Assembly: GCA_009760855.2 (NCBI GenBank)
Contig: WPIO01000109.1
Location: 1-64,000, forward strand
Source: Cristatella mucedo
Taxonomy: Eukaryota > Bryozoa > Phylactolaemata > Cristatellidae
DNA length: 64,000 nucleotides
Direction of reading: 5' to 3'
Part shown: positions 33,651 through 45,778 of the stretch, one piece after another
Position numbering within the stretch: position 1 is the stretch's first letter
Layout of the letters: every line of letters starts with the position of its first letter
Translations under genes and position numbers: made by a program
Notes under the pieces: model-generated
Database searches by the model: none
Told to the model about the DNA's origin: nothing
Seen by the model: the letters and a program-made list of their open reading frames with translations, nothing else

Positions 33651-34400
33651 TATAGGTAAACGATTACTGAGGTGTTTGTTACGCATGGGAGCAGCAGATC
33701 TGTGCAGCTTACAAGCAGGAAAAAGGGGGAAAGGTCTAGAAAAATAGTTGTCTTCATCGATTGGAATATGAACATTAGGACGAGGTCACTAACAGCATCC
33801 CTTAATTTAAACATTGAGGTGAGGCATGGAATTAAGGGACATGTATCCAGGAGGGAGGACGCCATGCTACTGGTGGACTCCCTGGAATTGTCTATTGCCT
33901 AAGCAATCAAGCCATAGAAGCAATTGGCTAGATCATCTCAAGGATCACTAGGGAAGTAGCTAACCTGGGATCGGTTAAGCAGGTGGCAGATTGTCGACGT
34001 CAGCATTTTTGGATGGTGCAGCTGCAGTTCCACAATTAATATGTTCAAATAGAAGCATGGCTCCCCACTTGCATGGAATGATTGGTACGATCTGCATTAG
34101 CCCTTAGTTTCTAGTCGATGGACAGTCAGTCCTGATCTTCTCAAACTTGAGCTTAGTAGATGTACGTAGATGAATGTCTGTGGTCAATTATAGGTCGTAT
34201 AGGCTATGGCGTACAGTGCTTTGGTCAGAGATGCAAACGAATTTTCGAACATGAAAGCTAGTGTCTTGTTGGAGCAATCATACAATGGCGACCGCTCGGA
34301 AAGGCGGATAAAGCAGCTGAGGCGAAGCATATATTCCCGCAAGGACAGCATCAATATCAAGGGTCTTTAGGATTAACTATGTAAACTTATCAAAAGTATT
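33651..34400 (-). mobile_element. probable LINE family B linker/5' relic
   Basis: CATTGAGGTGAGGCATGGAA and GGCTAGATCATCTCAAGGAT match the linker at 18130-18290. Further out, a degraded LDIDAVLAGIYASPQ reading may be the end of an endonuclease domain; that part is uncertain. Confidence 0.45.
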
Positions 34401-36194
34401 TCATCAAAGAGGAATCTAAAATTGCCGCACGAAAACCTCAGTGCATATTGTGTAGGCATGCTATTCCTACTTCCGAAAGCCTGAAAAGGTTAAAGGCCAA
34501 GCTCGATGCATTTCGTTACACCTACAACTACTCGATAGGCACGTTTGTAGCACGAGTGAAACGATAGGTGTCAACTAGATATGATCCCGTGAAAAACATC
34601 GAGTGATAGCAGAAACATAAATTTCTAGGTATATACAGTTTCTGTACTTGGATACGCTCGTTACTTAATGAAACGTGATCTAAAATTTGGAAAATGCTAG
34701 TACTAGGTGAGAGCCCACCCGGATTACTCATGGAACTGCTACTTTGGCACGGAGGGCCCGGTCAATAGTTAAACTGATAAGAGTGTGCCTCCCTTTTTAC
34801 AGTTCTCTTTTTCATCAAGCTCATCTCACAACCGCTTAGCTCTCTTCTTGCAAGCAGGTCCTAGGGTCGAACTTTCTGCTGAAATTTAGACTTAACAGAC
34901 CATGTTGAGCACCAATAACTTCCTGCTAAATTCGTAGCGAATGATTTTATATTTCTATGTACTCTCTATTGTTACTGGCGTAACGTGATCTAAAGAAGCG
35001 ATTAAGTCAGTAAATCTTAAGTCATTCAATCAGGTAAATCAGTTACGATTCATGATGTTCTCAAGAACTCCCAAGTTTTTGTGCAAGGGAACTCTGGAAG
35101 GGACAAGAAATGCTATTAGTCTTGGCACCTTTTACTGGGAACTACCAGTGTTAGCCAGTAATCGTCGGCCACTCATGCAAAACTGCCAACCCCGTTAGCT
35201 CTTCCATTCAATCCTTAATAGTGTAGTTGCAACCTGATACCTTTTCCGTCCTAGCACTGCTTTCTCCCAATCAAGCTTTGAAATGACTTCAAGATCCCCT
35301 TTTAGTATTACAGGTTGCCTCACTCCCTTACCTCAATCAGCCTGCCTATCTGATCAGCTGACTCTGTCGGTCTGCTTTTACACGACGTGCCCTTAAATTA
35401 AACCCCTGCTACCTTAAATTACATTGAAATCTGAATAGGCCTGCCGATTACAAGAGCTGTAGATGTGCAGCTTGCTTCCGGCTCGAGATCGCAAAAATAC
35501 TTTAGGTAACCTCTGCGAGCAGTAATTGCGAGCTACTTCATAATGAAATGTTACTACATTCCTGATTCAGCTTGATGGTTAAGTCTGCTTTCAGCTGTGC
35601 CCCTTTGCATAAATTCGGACCAGATTAGATAATCATATTGTTGGTGAGCTGGTTCATGCATTCCCTAGCTTCTCGTGAAGGCTTCGGCAACCGTTTAGCT
35701 TCTTACTAGTCTTGATTTCCGGGCTATAATAATCATGATGATAGTCATACTAGCACCTATAGTTATGTGGTTTTCAATAAATAGTTTTCTATCAATGTGG
35801 TTACATTTCGCTGAAATAGAGTCAATAACCAAATGCTTGGTAAAGGCACTTTGTCAAGCCTGCATTACCATTCATTTTAACTATATTTTTATATCAGTTA
35901 GGAAGGCTCGTTTAATAATCCCTATCTAGCGAATATTCGCTTTGGAATGGTGGGCATATATTATGAGCTGACATCAGTGTAGTGATGCCATCTGATGCGA
36001 TCTTGATGGTTGGGTCCCCCAACATACGGATCACACTCTGTTTGCCTACAAAGATTGAGGGAGATCCTATTATCATCTAACTTAAGACATTATAACTCAT
36101 CCAAATACAAATAATTACGGTGCAGGCACTATGCATGTTAAGTGAGTCAGATTTGCACACAGGTTTGGAAAGGTTGAACGATAGCAACAAATAA
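34401..36194. other. unassigned sequence
   Basis: No gene, repeat family or RNA recognised in about 1.8 kb. Only short frames; none with a convincing signal peptide or splice context. Confidence 0.3.
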
Positions 36195-36600
36195 TTAGTG
36201 CATTTATTCGGTTCCCTCAGAGTACTGAATCTCTTTCTACGCAAGTTACATATGCTGCAATGGAAGTGAGACCGATTGGTTAGCCGTCAATGCCCAGCCA
36301 GTCCTTAAATGCTTGTCGATGTGCACAGTCTCACCACATATCAGTTGGAAGATCGCAAGAACCAATGGGAAACAGATGGGCATTGTTTTGCTCCTGTGAT
36401 GAAATCCTCAAGTCAAGGGATATCCTGATGTCAGTTGAGAGTGAGGTGCAGGCTTTAGGAGCACACGATAGGCACGGTCTTCTAAGCGTTTGTGTAAGTG
36501 TCTGCAAACATGGCATGCGGAATCCTATGCAGCTAAGACCTGTTTGGAGCTTATCTGCTTGTTTTCGGACCATAGCCTGTAAGAAATTACGTGCCTACGG
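36195..36600 (-). mobile_element. LINE family B 3' end, old
   Basis: Decayed hairpin (CCCTCAGAGTACTGAATCTC) at 36205-36260 and antisense C-terminus SCAPKACTSLSTDIRISLDL at 36490-36400. Heavily mutated. Confidence 0.65.
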
Positions 36601-37770
36601 ACATCTAAAGGCTCACCCCAGCGGGCTGTCATCAAGCTAGCACCATGCTGCACCACACTGGCGGCGGTGGCATTAGATACATCAGCAGTTATTGACCTGT
36701 TTATTAGACATGATCGTGCATACCTTATTATTGCTCGCTATCTTCGTTCGAATGCTCTCACATATGTTATTGTGGTTGCTAAGATACGCGAATTATGCAA
36801 AAACGTTACATACGCATAAGGGCCTACGCCGGGGCAGGGAGCTGAGAGCCCTCTTGCTCGGCGGAAACTGCAAGCTGAGTACCCGCTCGTCTGATATTCC
36901 AAACATTGTCTCGGCAGTCTCAGCGAATTCTCCCTCGAGCGTTAGTGTCAATTCGGACTGCCGTGCAATCAGCCTCACTAGAAACAGGGACAGACGGTGG
37001 CCAGAAAGTAACTGCTCGGCAGGTAAAGAATGGATGCCTCCCTGTGAAACCATAGGATTAGCTGAGCTCTACAGCCTGAAATTAGCAGATAAAGCGATCT
37101 GCTCTTAAAGTGACCGTAAGTGTGTGATATTTCTTATTTTCCTTAAACCCTTGGTGGACGATGTGGCCCGGCCTCGAGCAGAAGAGTTAAAGTATAAGAA
37201 AGAGCAGAACAACGAAGCCCCGACTGCTCTCACGTGAGTACTTTTCCACTTTTATTAGCTCCTTTATCATGCTAGACATATGAATATTCCTATAGAACTC
37301 AAAATCAAAACCACTAGTCCTATTCAGTGCCAACTGCAGAGATTTGAAAAAAATAATTTATTTCCAGCCCCCTAGTCAATACCTAAGTGCTGTCGTTCAG
37401 TCTTAACCGAATCGGCAAGCAGTGCCTCGCCTTTCGATACTTGCACTGTTGTTCTTGAGGATGACTGTATTTTTTTGAACGTCAGTAAGCTCTGAGCTTT
37501 CTTTATTTGGTGCCGATATCAGTAGTTAATTAGGGTAGTTGGTCGATAAAGTTTTCTAGGAAGTATATATTCTAGTTATTGTGCAATGCCTAGTCATAAT
37601 TAAAATAGCTAACAATAGAAAGTAGAGCAAGCAATATATTGTGAAATACTTCTGCGTTGGGTTTGAAAGCGTATTCATTTTTAAAGAAAAACAGACCTAA
37701 CCTTTATAGACGTACTGCGAACAAAGGTTTTCGCTGTGCTAGCAACTGAAAGCTATTGTATTTCTGTACG
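36601..37770. other. unassigned sequence
   Basis: Both strands stay open across 36692-37108 (plus 138 codons, minus 86), but neither shows a motif, signal peptide or repeats. No support for a gene. Confidence 0.25.
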
Positions 37771-37775
37771 GCTGA

Positions 37776-37859
37776 ATGTGCGGCTTTCTAACCGACACCA
37801 TCCTGGCAGTCGGAATCATTGCAAGTCATGCGACAAGCACTTTTGCAAATCCAAGCGGT
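37776..37859 (+). other. candidate signal-peptide exon
   Basis: ATG at 37776 encodes MCGFLTDTILAVGIIASHAT then STFANPS, plausible as a signal peptide, and stops at a strong donor CAAGCG|GTAAGAGG in phase 1. That phase matches the CUB exon acceptor at 41257. No transcript evidence; a competing frame (37819-38124) runs through the donor. Confidence 0.3.
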
Positions 37860-38239
37860 AAGAGGAGCTTTAAATTGCACAGCTTCGCATGCTTTCGCCT
37901 TCGGTGCTACCGATTCCTGTCTGCTGAAAGACAACGGAAGAGTCCCCGGCTTAGCGATATGTCAAGGTCAAGATTCTTTTGAGGGAACAATGGTGGGCCT
38001 GCGAAAGGCTGGTGGGTACTGTTCAACTTATGATAATATTACTAATAATAATACACGTTTACAGCAACTTCAAAGAATTACTTATCTTTCTAGGCAGATT
38101 ACAGAAGCTGTACAGAAAGCCTGAAAATTTATTAGTGGTAGCATTTATTTAGTTGACCAGCAATGATCTGGTTGACTAAAGACGAATTGAACGGCTTTGT
38201 CCAGCATCCATGAATATTAGCCACTCAAAAGCAAAGTGC

Positions 38240-38370
38240 TCACTGATCACGACCCTATCGGGGTTCGAGTCCTGAAATGGACGATAATTTATTTCCCACT
38301 GCAAGTGGTGGTGATAGCCGTTAAGGCTCTTCTGCCTCAACATACCTTTAACGGGGTAGCCTACGAAATA
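38240..38370 (+). repeat. SINE-1 copy
   Basis: GGGGTTCGAGTCCTG is the B box. It is followed by CCACTGCAAGTGGTGGTGAT and AGCCGTTAAGGCTCTTCTGC. The A-box end is decayed. Confidence 0.7.
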
Positions 38371-38399
38371 CCCCTAGTATATCCAAAAAATAGTCACTT

Positions 38400-39890
38400 T
38401 TTGAAATGTGCATATGAAAGATAAACTGGTTACAAATGCAAGCTCAAATTATGGTGGTTTTCAGATGACAGGAAATTGGTCAATAAAATTATTATGTAAG
38501 ATCTTTTAAACCAGAAGTAGTACATCGAGCTCAACAAAATTATTTTCTTTGACAAATTACTGAGCCGGAACTGTGTTTTCTGGTGAACTCTATTAATATG
38601 AGCTACTACGCCCTAAACGGACCCTCAAAAAATAACTGTGGAGAATGATAAAACGTAAAAATTTCCCGGAAATGAAACGCCCCTCGAGATCCCACGTCCG
38701 ACTTTTAGTGTAACAAGATCATAAAAGAGTAAACCCCCCATCAGTTGGGTGCCTAGTCCAGCCTCTGCTTCCCCCCGCCCCCCCCCCCAATAGGAATTGG
38801 TGGTAAATGGCACTCCTTATTTACTTGGCAGAAATCTCTTTACACAGGTATGTTTACATCGGATCACAAACCGGAAGTGACTGTCATTCGGCCAGTAGAC
38901 GAACATTGGGGATAATGTATTGAGAATTTGCTGCTGCCGGGCCACCGTTACTAAGGAGTCCATTATCACGGCACCACATGAATCCTGGGACAGCTGATCC
39001 AGTTCCTGTAGCCGCCATAACGCACGAGGCGACGGCTGTGAGTGGTTATTTGATGGGAGGCCGGTCAGTGTGGTGACTTGGATGAAACTAGCGCGTCGTT
39101 TACTGGAAGCCAGTCTGAAAATGTTGATTCATTTCTATTCAAGGCAATATAGTTGATTTGAATTTCTCACTTATGTCGTTAATAGTTATATATTTGTATT
39201 GGCGAATGCCGGTGAGCAGCCCAGCTGTACCCTGGATTGCCAGCCTGAGGTATGAGACCTATCGCGGATATGATCTGCTAAGGCTGTATAAGGATCTTTT
39301 TAGGTTGACCTATTCCTAAGATCCATGTTCATCTATTTATTGAATTGTTCGTGTGATGATAGCGTTTCCTAGTGCTGCCTCTTGGTTATAGCTTGGAGTT
39401 CTCAAGTTTATCTGCAAACGACAGTCCAATGCCTGCTGTCATTTATGTCATATCACCTAAAAAAATGATCCGATCACCTTAAACTTTGGAATATATGATT
39501 GATTGTAGTTACTTAATCATTCCAGCCTTCTCGCATGCATATTGGACGTCAGTAGATAGACATGTTTTGGTCAAAACTGGCTGTTTTTGTCGTGCTAAGC
39601 CTTTGTCATCCTTTCACTCACATGGCGTAAAAATGTCACAGGTAGGCTAATGTGACCCAATCAACGTGAAATTCGAAATACATGCTTTTAAGTATGTGTT
39701 ACGATGTTTTATGGCGACAAATTTAGTAATAATGTTGTTATTCGTCACCTACATGCTTTGGCAGCTAAGTTGACTACTCAGAGTGTTGTCACAGCAGTAG
39801 TACTTGGTACCCGGTAAATTGTACAACTTGGTCGATACTGGGCCGAGCTGTGCGAAACTTGGTATTTAGGTGGAGCTCATCTCCCTCGAC
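38400..39890. other. unassigned sequence with a poly-C run
   Basis: No genes or known repeats. Bases 38771-38788 are an almost pure C tract. Nothing else supported. Confidence 0.3.
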
Positions 39891-40074
39891 ATTCTTCCCA
39901 TGTGCATCTACACACGATGGGTGTGTATGCTTACAATGTGCTTGTCACAAAATGTCCATGGGCTGTGTTCGTGATGACAGTCAACATTTTGAGATGTCAA
40001 TTTTTTAATGTTTGTGGGAGGAGAGTGTCTAGTCGAGTATTTTGCATTTTTGAGCGGTTTGCCAAATTTCTACA

Positions 40075-40194
40075 ATGCCTTTTTTTATCGGAAAAATGTG
40101 GAGCTGCCTCTTAGCTGCAGTGCTATACGTGACCTTGGACTCTCACAGGTCATCAGAAGGTCAAACTGCAGCTATATTACATCAAACGATAGGT
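40075..40194 (+). other. candidate first exon of the CUB gene (signal peptide)
   Basis: ATG at 40075 (or 40096) gives MWSCLLAAVLYVTLDSHRSS, a signal-peptide-like start, and the frame reaches ATAG|GTAATGC at 40194, a reasonable phase-1 donor. Splicing to the acceptor at 41256 would keep frame into the CUB domain. The unspliced frame stops at 40317. Inference only. Confidence 0.3.
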
Positions 40195-40349
40195 AATGCT
40201 ACCAGTGTTCTTCGTGCCAATGTCCGTGCCATTCAGTTTACTGGTCTTCGTACGATATTTGATAAATGTGCTTTTTCGGGGACAACTCACACTATCAGCT
40301 GCCATTTTTGGGGATAACTCCTAATACTGGCCGCCTTTCCTGCATGAGG

Positions 40350-40750
40350 CTGTCAAATAAGTGAACTTTCATTTAACATTCCAGAGCCAATGGTTAGTGA
40401 TCAGTGGTTAATTTAAACCCAAAAGACAGCTTAGAAACTTATCTCCACCGGTCGCTAACGTGGGGGACAGCAGCTTAATGTGCACCCATGCTGCTACCTC
40501 TTTGCTATGGACTAATTTGGTTAATTGATCCTTATAATAACCAATCGCTGCAGAATCGGTCAGCTCTGCTTGCTTTCAGTCTTTTCTAGACAGGTCAGGT
40601 CTTCTTAATTTTCTTACTGTCTCTCATTTGAAGGTCATCTGCAGCTGACACGTTCGGACCATTTCATCCTCCCACTCCTTATTTTGGTTCTTCCGGCAAA
40701 ATTATACTTATAATTACCACTAAAACTATTCGGTATTGTACATATACACA
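40350..40750 (+). repeat. dispersed repeat R6, copy 2
   Basis: Shares both end blocks with 14211-14440 but has about 250 extra bases in the middle. Ends ACTATTCGGTATTGTA. Confidence 0.5.
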
Positions 40751-40782
40751 ACCGTTGATTATTAAAATTCAATAACAATTAA

Positions 40783-40915
40783 CTCATGTATCACCCTAAG
40801 AGAACTTTACTTCTCTTCGGGCACTTTTATGCCGAGGGCTCGACCCCTCGTCCAGACCTTGGTCAGGGCGAGTATTTTAACAATTGATAACCGAACCACT
40901 GTTCCGGCCTGTACG
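40783..40915 (-). repeat. SINE-2 copy
   Basis: Minus-strand tRNA-like head (GTTATCAATTGTTAAAATAC then GGTCTGGACGAGGGGTCGAG) and the hairpin tail ending at TGATACATGAGTTA. More decayed than 51757-51897. Confidence 0.6.
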
Positions 40916-41256
40916 AGCTCCCTGCAAGAAAGGCGTAGGTATGGCGAGTCACTGACAAGCTTGGCGATACGATCTAACCAGGATGCTGAACGCCAAATTG
41001 AAGTGATGAACAAAGATTTAAAGGATAGATAGTCGTGGGCGATGAAGTCCGCTTGTTAGTAAGATGCATTATTAGCTGCTATTTTCACTCGTGCACACAG
41101 TCGCATAAATTAAATAGAAAGAGAATGCTCTGCCCTGTCAGGGAAACATGAGCTTACCACCATAACTTAACATCCTTGCCTTAAATAATGCAAACCGTAC
41201 GCAACTGCAATAGTTTGCATTGGGTATTTTGACATGGGTGCGACTTTTTCTTGTAG

Positions 41257-41704
41257 ATGCTATCTTATCAGGATGTGGTGGTACCTTCACAGGTTCTGGA
41301 ATTATCAAGCCACCAAGCTATCCTAATTCATATTCAAATCTTCTAAACTGTACATGGAGCGTCCAAGCTTTTCCTCCAGCAGAATCTTTCTGGAATTTGA
41401 AGCTTTCGCCGCAGAGGCTTGCTGTGACGTTTTAAGTGTTTTCAACGACGGCTTTCAATTTAACCGGTACATAATCTCATTGCAAGAATTAATGAGCATT
41501 CGAAGCTGTCAAAAAGTAAAGTTTCTTTGATTTTAGGTTGTCTTAAATTAGGGGTATACGATTCTAATAGGTTTTCAGGATCGAATCTACAACCAAGCTT
41601 TATTCTTGGCAATAAAGCTACTCTTGTTTTCAACACGGATAGGGCTTTTGCGTTATGGGGATTCTTTATACGGTTTACTACGATTCTCGATGGTAAGTTT
41701 GAGC
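41257..41704 (+). pseudogene. CUB-domain exons, probably broken
   Basis: Acceptor CTTTTTCTTGTAG precedes a phase-1 exon reading AILSGCGGTFTGSGIIKPPS, YPNSYSNLLNCTWSVQAFPP, the N-terminal half of a CUB domain (first Cys, P-x-YP, second Cys with W). At about 41386 the frame must shift to continue FLEFEAFAAEACCDVLSVFN, which contains the CxDxL-V--DG block. A second segment after acceptor TTTGATTTTAG (41536) reads CLKLGVYDSNRFSGSNLQPS, FILGNKATLVFNTD and GFFIRFTTI, the C-terminal half, and ends at a strong phase-1 donor GATG|GTAAGT. CUB domains are extracellular modules. The single-base shift may be a real lesion or a sequencing error, and the join between halves is unresolved. Confidence 0.6.
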
Positions 41705-41719
41705 TATTATAAAGCGATA

Positions 41720-42620
41720 TTAAGAGAACATATTCATATTCGACTTTCTCCCGCACTTTCATGTAATATAAAATAGTATCCTAAATGACAGTAATGGACA
41801 GTGATTTATTAATGCCTATAGTTGACTTTTTAGAGTAAATATTATTTCCGTAAACAAGGTCATTTAGGTTCTGTAGAGAGCAGCTCATCGCTCAAGCTGC
41901 TCTTAAATACGCAACTACAGTGGATGGAAAGTGTCTTGTTATAGGTGGTGAGCCTTACAGTCTACAGAGAAGAAATGAATCAAGTGCTATTTATTAAGTT
42001 CAACTGTTTGGCGTTATCAGTAAGGCTCAGGGCCAAAGTGATAGAACAAATGCTGAAAATTTGGTAACGCAACCATTATTGGAGTAAGCCAGTTTGTGTG
42101 TCTAAAGCTTCGTTGTATTAGCTGTTCCGAATCTTAATTAGATGTTCATCATCCTTGAATTTCATCAGTTGTAAATATTTTGGTAGCATAATTAGCCAGT
42201 AGATAAATGGTAATGATATTGATAGTCTGCATTCTTCCTCTGACAACCTTTTTGTAAGCTCTAAAATGCTTAAGCTCTGGACCAGACTCTCTTAAGTTTC
42301 ATAAAGTTATCAATTTTAGCTCGCTATTGCTAATAAGAGTTTTCCTTGCCGTGGTTGGACATTTGATTCTGATTGGACTTTTTATTTTTACTCCACTTGC
42401 TCATTTCGTGTGCGAAAGCTATCCTCTGGATGCAAAAATACGAAAACCAGCAGCCGTTCCGACCGTGAATTATAATTAGATACTGCAATCAGTTGCCTGC
42501 AACCTAAATTATGTAAGTTTTTAATTGACCTGCAATCTTTGACAACTATCATACTTACTACCATCTGTCTTGACTTGCTCTATCCTACTGCAAAAAAGAG
42601 AAACTTCCAGTTCCGCCTGA
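41720..42620. other. unassigned sequence downstream of the CUB exons
   Basis: No further CUB or other domain exon recognised. Short frames only. Confidence 0.3.
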
Positions 42621-42632
42621 AGTAAAAGACTT

Positions 42633-42652
42633 CATATATATATATATATATA
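42633..42652. repeat. AT microsatellite
   Basis: Ten uninterrupted TA units. Confidence 0.9.
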
Positions 42653-42904
42653 CAAATGTGAGTCCGAATCTGGATAAGCAGAGTTTAGTCAGCTTGATGT
42701 CGGCCCACGCTTTAAATAGTGACGCAACTCGAAAGGCCATAAATAATTAGCTGGGCTAAACTCAGCTACTTTGATGCTTCTAGCTATGTACTCCAAACGC
42801 TACTGTACAGTTAAAATGTATGCCAATATCAGCTGATCGATTGAGTTTGGATTTTTTAAGCCTTAAATTTTTCTTTTAAATGTTTTCCATTAAAATAGCT
42901 AAGG

Positions 42905-43069
42905 TAAGTACTCGTGCACACACACTCGTGCACCTAAAAGTAAATGCAAACACTAACACACACTCGCACAGACACATAAACACTCACACACATATATGCA
43001 AACGCTCAAGCACACAGACCTACACGCCCACCCACTTATACAGACGCACACACACACCCACACACAATA
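42905..43069. repeat. imperfect AC microsatellite
   Basis: CACACACTCGTGCACC through ACACACACCCACACACA. The plus LINE A copy starts immediately after it, so the LINE truncation point and the repeat coincide. Confidence 0.8.
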
Positions 43070-43975
43070 ACTGCTGCTCATAGGACACCCTAAGCGTGTG
43101 GCTGGATTAAAAGGCTTTGCTGTTCTAATAGGTGATGCCATTGTGCGACCTTCACCACGTGCTCGTAATTTAGATGTCGTGTTCGACAACTGCCTCAATT
43201 TCAAAAGCTTCATTTTGATGACTGCCTCGACAGCTAGCCTTCACATCCGATCCCTATCCAAGATAAGGAGCTGTCTCCCAACAGTGGCCTGTAAAAGAAA
43301 TTTACCTAGCTCTTTAGTTCTGTCTCGGCTTGATTATTGTAATTCCCTTTTGGGTGGGCTACCAAAGAAAGCTATTATGCCACTACAGCGGACTATGAAT
43401 AAGTCTGCAAGGCTTGTCTTCATGTCCCAGCGGTTTGAGCACGTGCCACCTTTGCTGAAAGAGCTAGGATGTTGCCAGTTGAGCAAAGAATACAGAGCAA
43501 AGTTCTTACGCTGACCCATAAGGCCCGCCACGGCTTGGCTCCTTTGTACCTAGCTGAACTGCTGCATCAGTTTCAGCCTGTTCGCGCCCTCAGGTCCTGT
43601 GTGGACAATAGCTGTCCCATTACTCAGCTTAAAGACAGTTGGCGACAGAAGCTTTAGCTCTGCACGTCCTAGGCTGTGGAACTCGCTTCCACAATTCTTA
43701 CGGAACGACAACTACTCTTCAACTGCCGACAATGGCACATCTTTGTCAGCAGTCCTGAGCTGCTACTCCTATGCTACTCACTACCTCAACTGCTGTCCTG
43801 ACTGTGCTAAGCTTCCCACTTTCTCTTTGTTTCGCGAGCCGAAGTGTGTTTGCTACCGAATGCGTACCGAAAGCCACTTAGGCTGTGAGTGCGCTATACA
43901 AAACAGTCCTGCATAACACCCACATGGTCTGTATGGCTTTGTGGAGAGACAGACGGAGATACAATACCTTATATT
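43070..43975 (+). mobile_element. LINE family A, 5'-truncated
   Basis: Reads [57 protein letters not shown], then two frameshifts (near 43470 and 43605) and FSSARPRLWNSLPQFLRNDN to the stop at 43914. 3' UTR ACAGACGGAGATACAATACC; the tail has drifted into an AT microsatellite. Confidence 0.85.
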
Positions 43976-44084
43976 AAATATATATGTATATATATATGTC
44001 TACAAAGGAAACCATGAAAGTCCGTCATTCCGTCTGTCTAGAATCTAAATGACGTACATCCATCACGCCGTGAGAAGGCTAATC

Positions 44085-44142
<58 letters not shown>

Positions 44143-44200
44143 ATATATATAATTTATATATATATAATTTTTATATATATAATTTATATATATATATATA
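44085..44200. repeat. long AT microsatellite with AATTTATATATA units
   Basis: About 115 bases of TA repeats with regular AATTT interruptions. It abuts the tail end of the SINE-2 at 44203, so it probably grew from the SINE tail. Confidence 0.9.
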
Positions 44201-44202
44201 AT

Positions 44203-44335
44203 TTATTTGTATAGCGCACCAAGAGAACCTAATCTCTATTCAAGCACTTCTCATTTGACTCTGGGCTCGAGCGCACGACCTCAGCCAGACGTGGTCGGGG
44301 CGAGCACCTTAACTACTGGACCAAACCAGGGTTTT
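44203..44335 (-). repeat. SINE-2 copy
   Basis: Minus strand: GTTTGGTCCAGTAGTTAAGG (tRNA-like 5' part), GGTCGTGCGCTCGAGCCCAG (B-box region) and the tail GAATAGAGATTAGGTTCTCT. Its A/T tail runs into the microsatellite. Confidence 0.7.
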
Positions 44336-44504
44336 CCATGACGGAACTTGTATGACTCACCTTAAATTATCCTTTGAATATATTTAATACATGAATAGCC
44401 CAGCCTGTGTGTTTACCCTTTCATACACCCGCAAACACACACAAACTCAAGCACGCATCCACGCACGCACATGCCAACACAAATACACATATGTCATTAA
44501 CCTC

Positions 44505-45590
44505 AGGCCATATCCTAGCGCCTTTCCAAAAGACTGTAGTCAAGCCACTACAAAAATAGCAACACCAGACCAGGAGAATTTGAGCGATTTTCACCAGTCT
44601 CCCTTCTACCGTTAATATCAATGACACTGAAACGAGTCGTGGAAGACCAGCTGAACTCAAACACTGTAACTTCCAAAAGCTGCTATTAAGTTCCAGTATG
44701 ATTTTTTAGCACAAATCACTCCAAAGAGTCCGCATTGCTTCTGGTGTATAACGACCTACATAGAAATTCAGAGTTTGGTACGCAGTCTTTCATTTTTTGC
44801 TCGATCCTTTGGCCGCCTTTGCTGCAACCAGTAACCATGTCCTAGTTGAGCGCTTCTCATCGCGCTTGGGCATTGTTGTCACTGAACTGCAATGGTTCAG
44901 GTAATATCTCAGTAGGATAGTCCAGAGGAGTAATGTGAATAGAGAAACATCATCAGAGGAGCCTCTGAAGTATAAGGCAAGTCGGGGATCGGGGCGTGGT
45001 CCAGTTATTTTCACAGTTAACACACTCCCTTTTGCCGATTTGATTGTCACGCAAAATCTAGGTTCTCACTTTTGTGCAGATGCGACTCAGTGGTACTGTG
45101 TTCTGAATCCTTTCTGCCCTCCGGCATGTCAAATTCTCTCAACTCCCTAAATAATAATAAACTATACAAAGTGATCTCAGAGAGCCCCATCTCTCTCTAG
45201 GCGCTTTCCATTTGCTGCTTTTAAAACATGTTCGAATGGTGAGTGGTATCATATTTGATAAGCAACATTAACAACATGGTTAGGGGTGACATGCATATGG
45301 TCAGCATGCAAGTGTGCTTAGTGTCGGCGAGCACAGTGTCCGTACATTTAAGCCCATTTAGGAAGAATCCCAGGGACCCTCTAAATGCTGTCTGTATTTG
45401 ACATTCGCATTTGGATGGCTGAAAACTTTCTTAAATTGAATTATGATAAAAACCACTTTGGCCCGTACATTTGTGATATCCGTCTCAACTTCTGTATCTC
45501 TTTGGGTGCTGGTCTAGCGGCTTGTGCAATCAGGCAGTCAGAGCTAGTGCAAAACTCTGCAGTTAGGCTTGTCTGCCTGTAAGTGTCACA
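44505..45590 (+). mobile_element. LINE family B-like RT relic, interrupted
   Basis: Plus-strand frames give a degraded RT: SSRLGIVVTELQWF, GRGPVIFTVNTLPFADLIVT, LGSHFCADATQWYCVLNP (YADD now CADA, inactive), then after an antisense LINE B insertion (45147-45393) DIRIWMAENFLKLNYDK and LGAGLAACAIRQSELVQNSA, VRLVCL. It is a distinct, older subfamily with an internal deletion. Confidence 0.65.
45147..45393 (-). mobile_element. LINE family B 3' end inserted in older LINE
   Basis: AATAATAATAAACTATACAA tail, hairpin at 45160-45220, 3' UTR to CTCTAAATGCTGTC. RT codons of the host LINE lie on both sides. Confidence 0.75.
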
Positions 45591-45599
45591 GTTACCTAA

Positions 45600-45735
45600 T
45601 CACACCACTTACATAAATAAATAAATCCTAGCTGATTAAACAGCCTCTTTTTGAATAGCGACAGAAAAGCCTTTACGGCTATCACCACCGCTTGCAGTGG
45701 CGATACAGGATTGCCCACCCCAGGAATCGAACCCA
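45600..45735 (-). repeat. SINE-1 copy
   Basis: Minus strand GGGTTCGATTCCTGGGGTGG (B box GGTTCGATTCC) and GCAAGCGGTGGTGATAGCCG, ending GGCTGTTTAATCAGCTAGG, the same 3' end as 48139-48300. The A-box half is replaced by an AT microsatellite at 45736-45760. Confidence 0.8.
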
Positions 45736-45737
45736 TA

Positions 45738-45778
<41 letters not shown>

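Noticed and set aside
36692-37108. 138-codon plus frame
   Set aside because: Both strands open, no motif, no signal peptide, no splice evidence.
44391-44660. Frames over the ACAC-rich stretch
   Set aside because: Low-complexity DNA; no conserved protein features.
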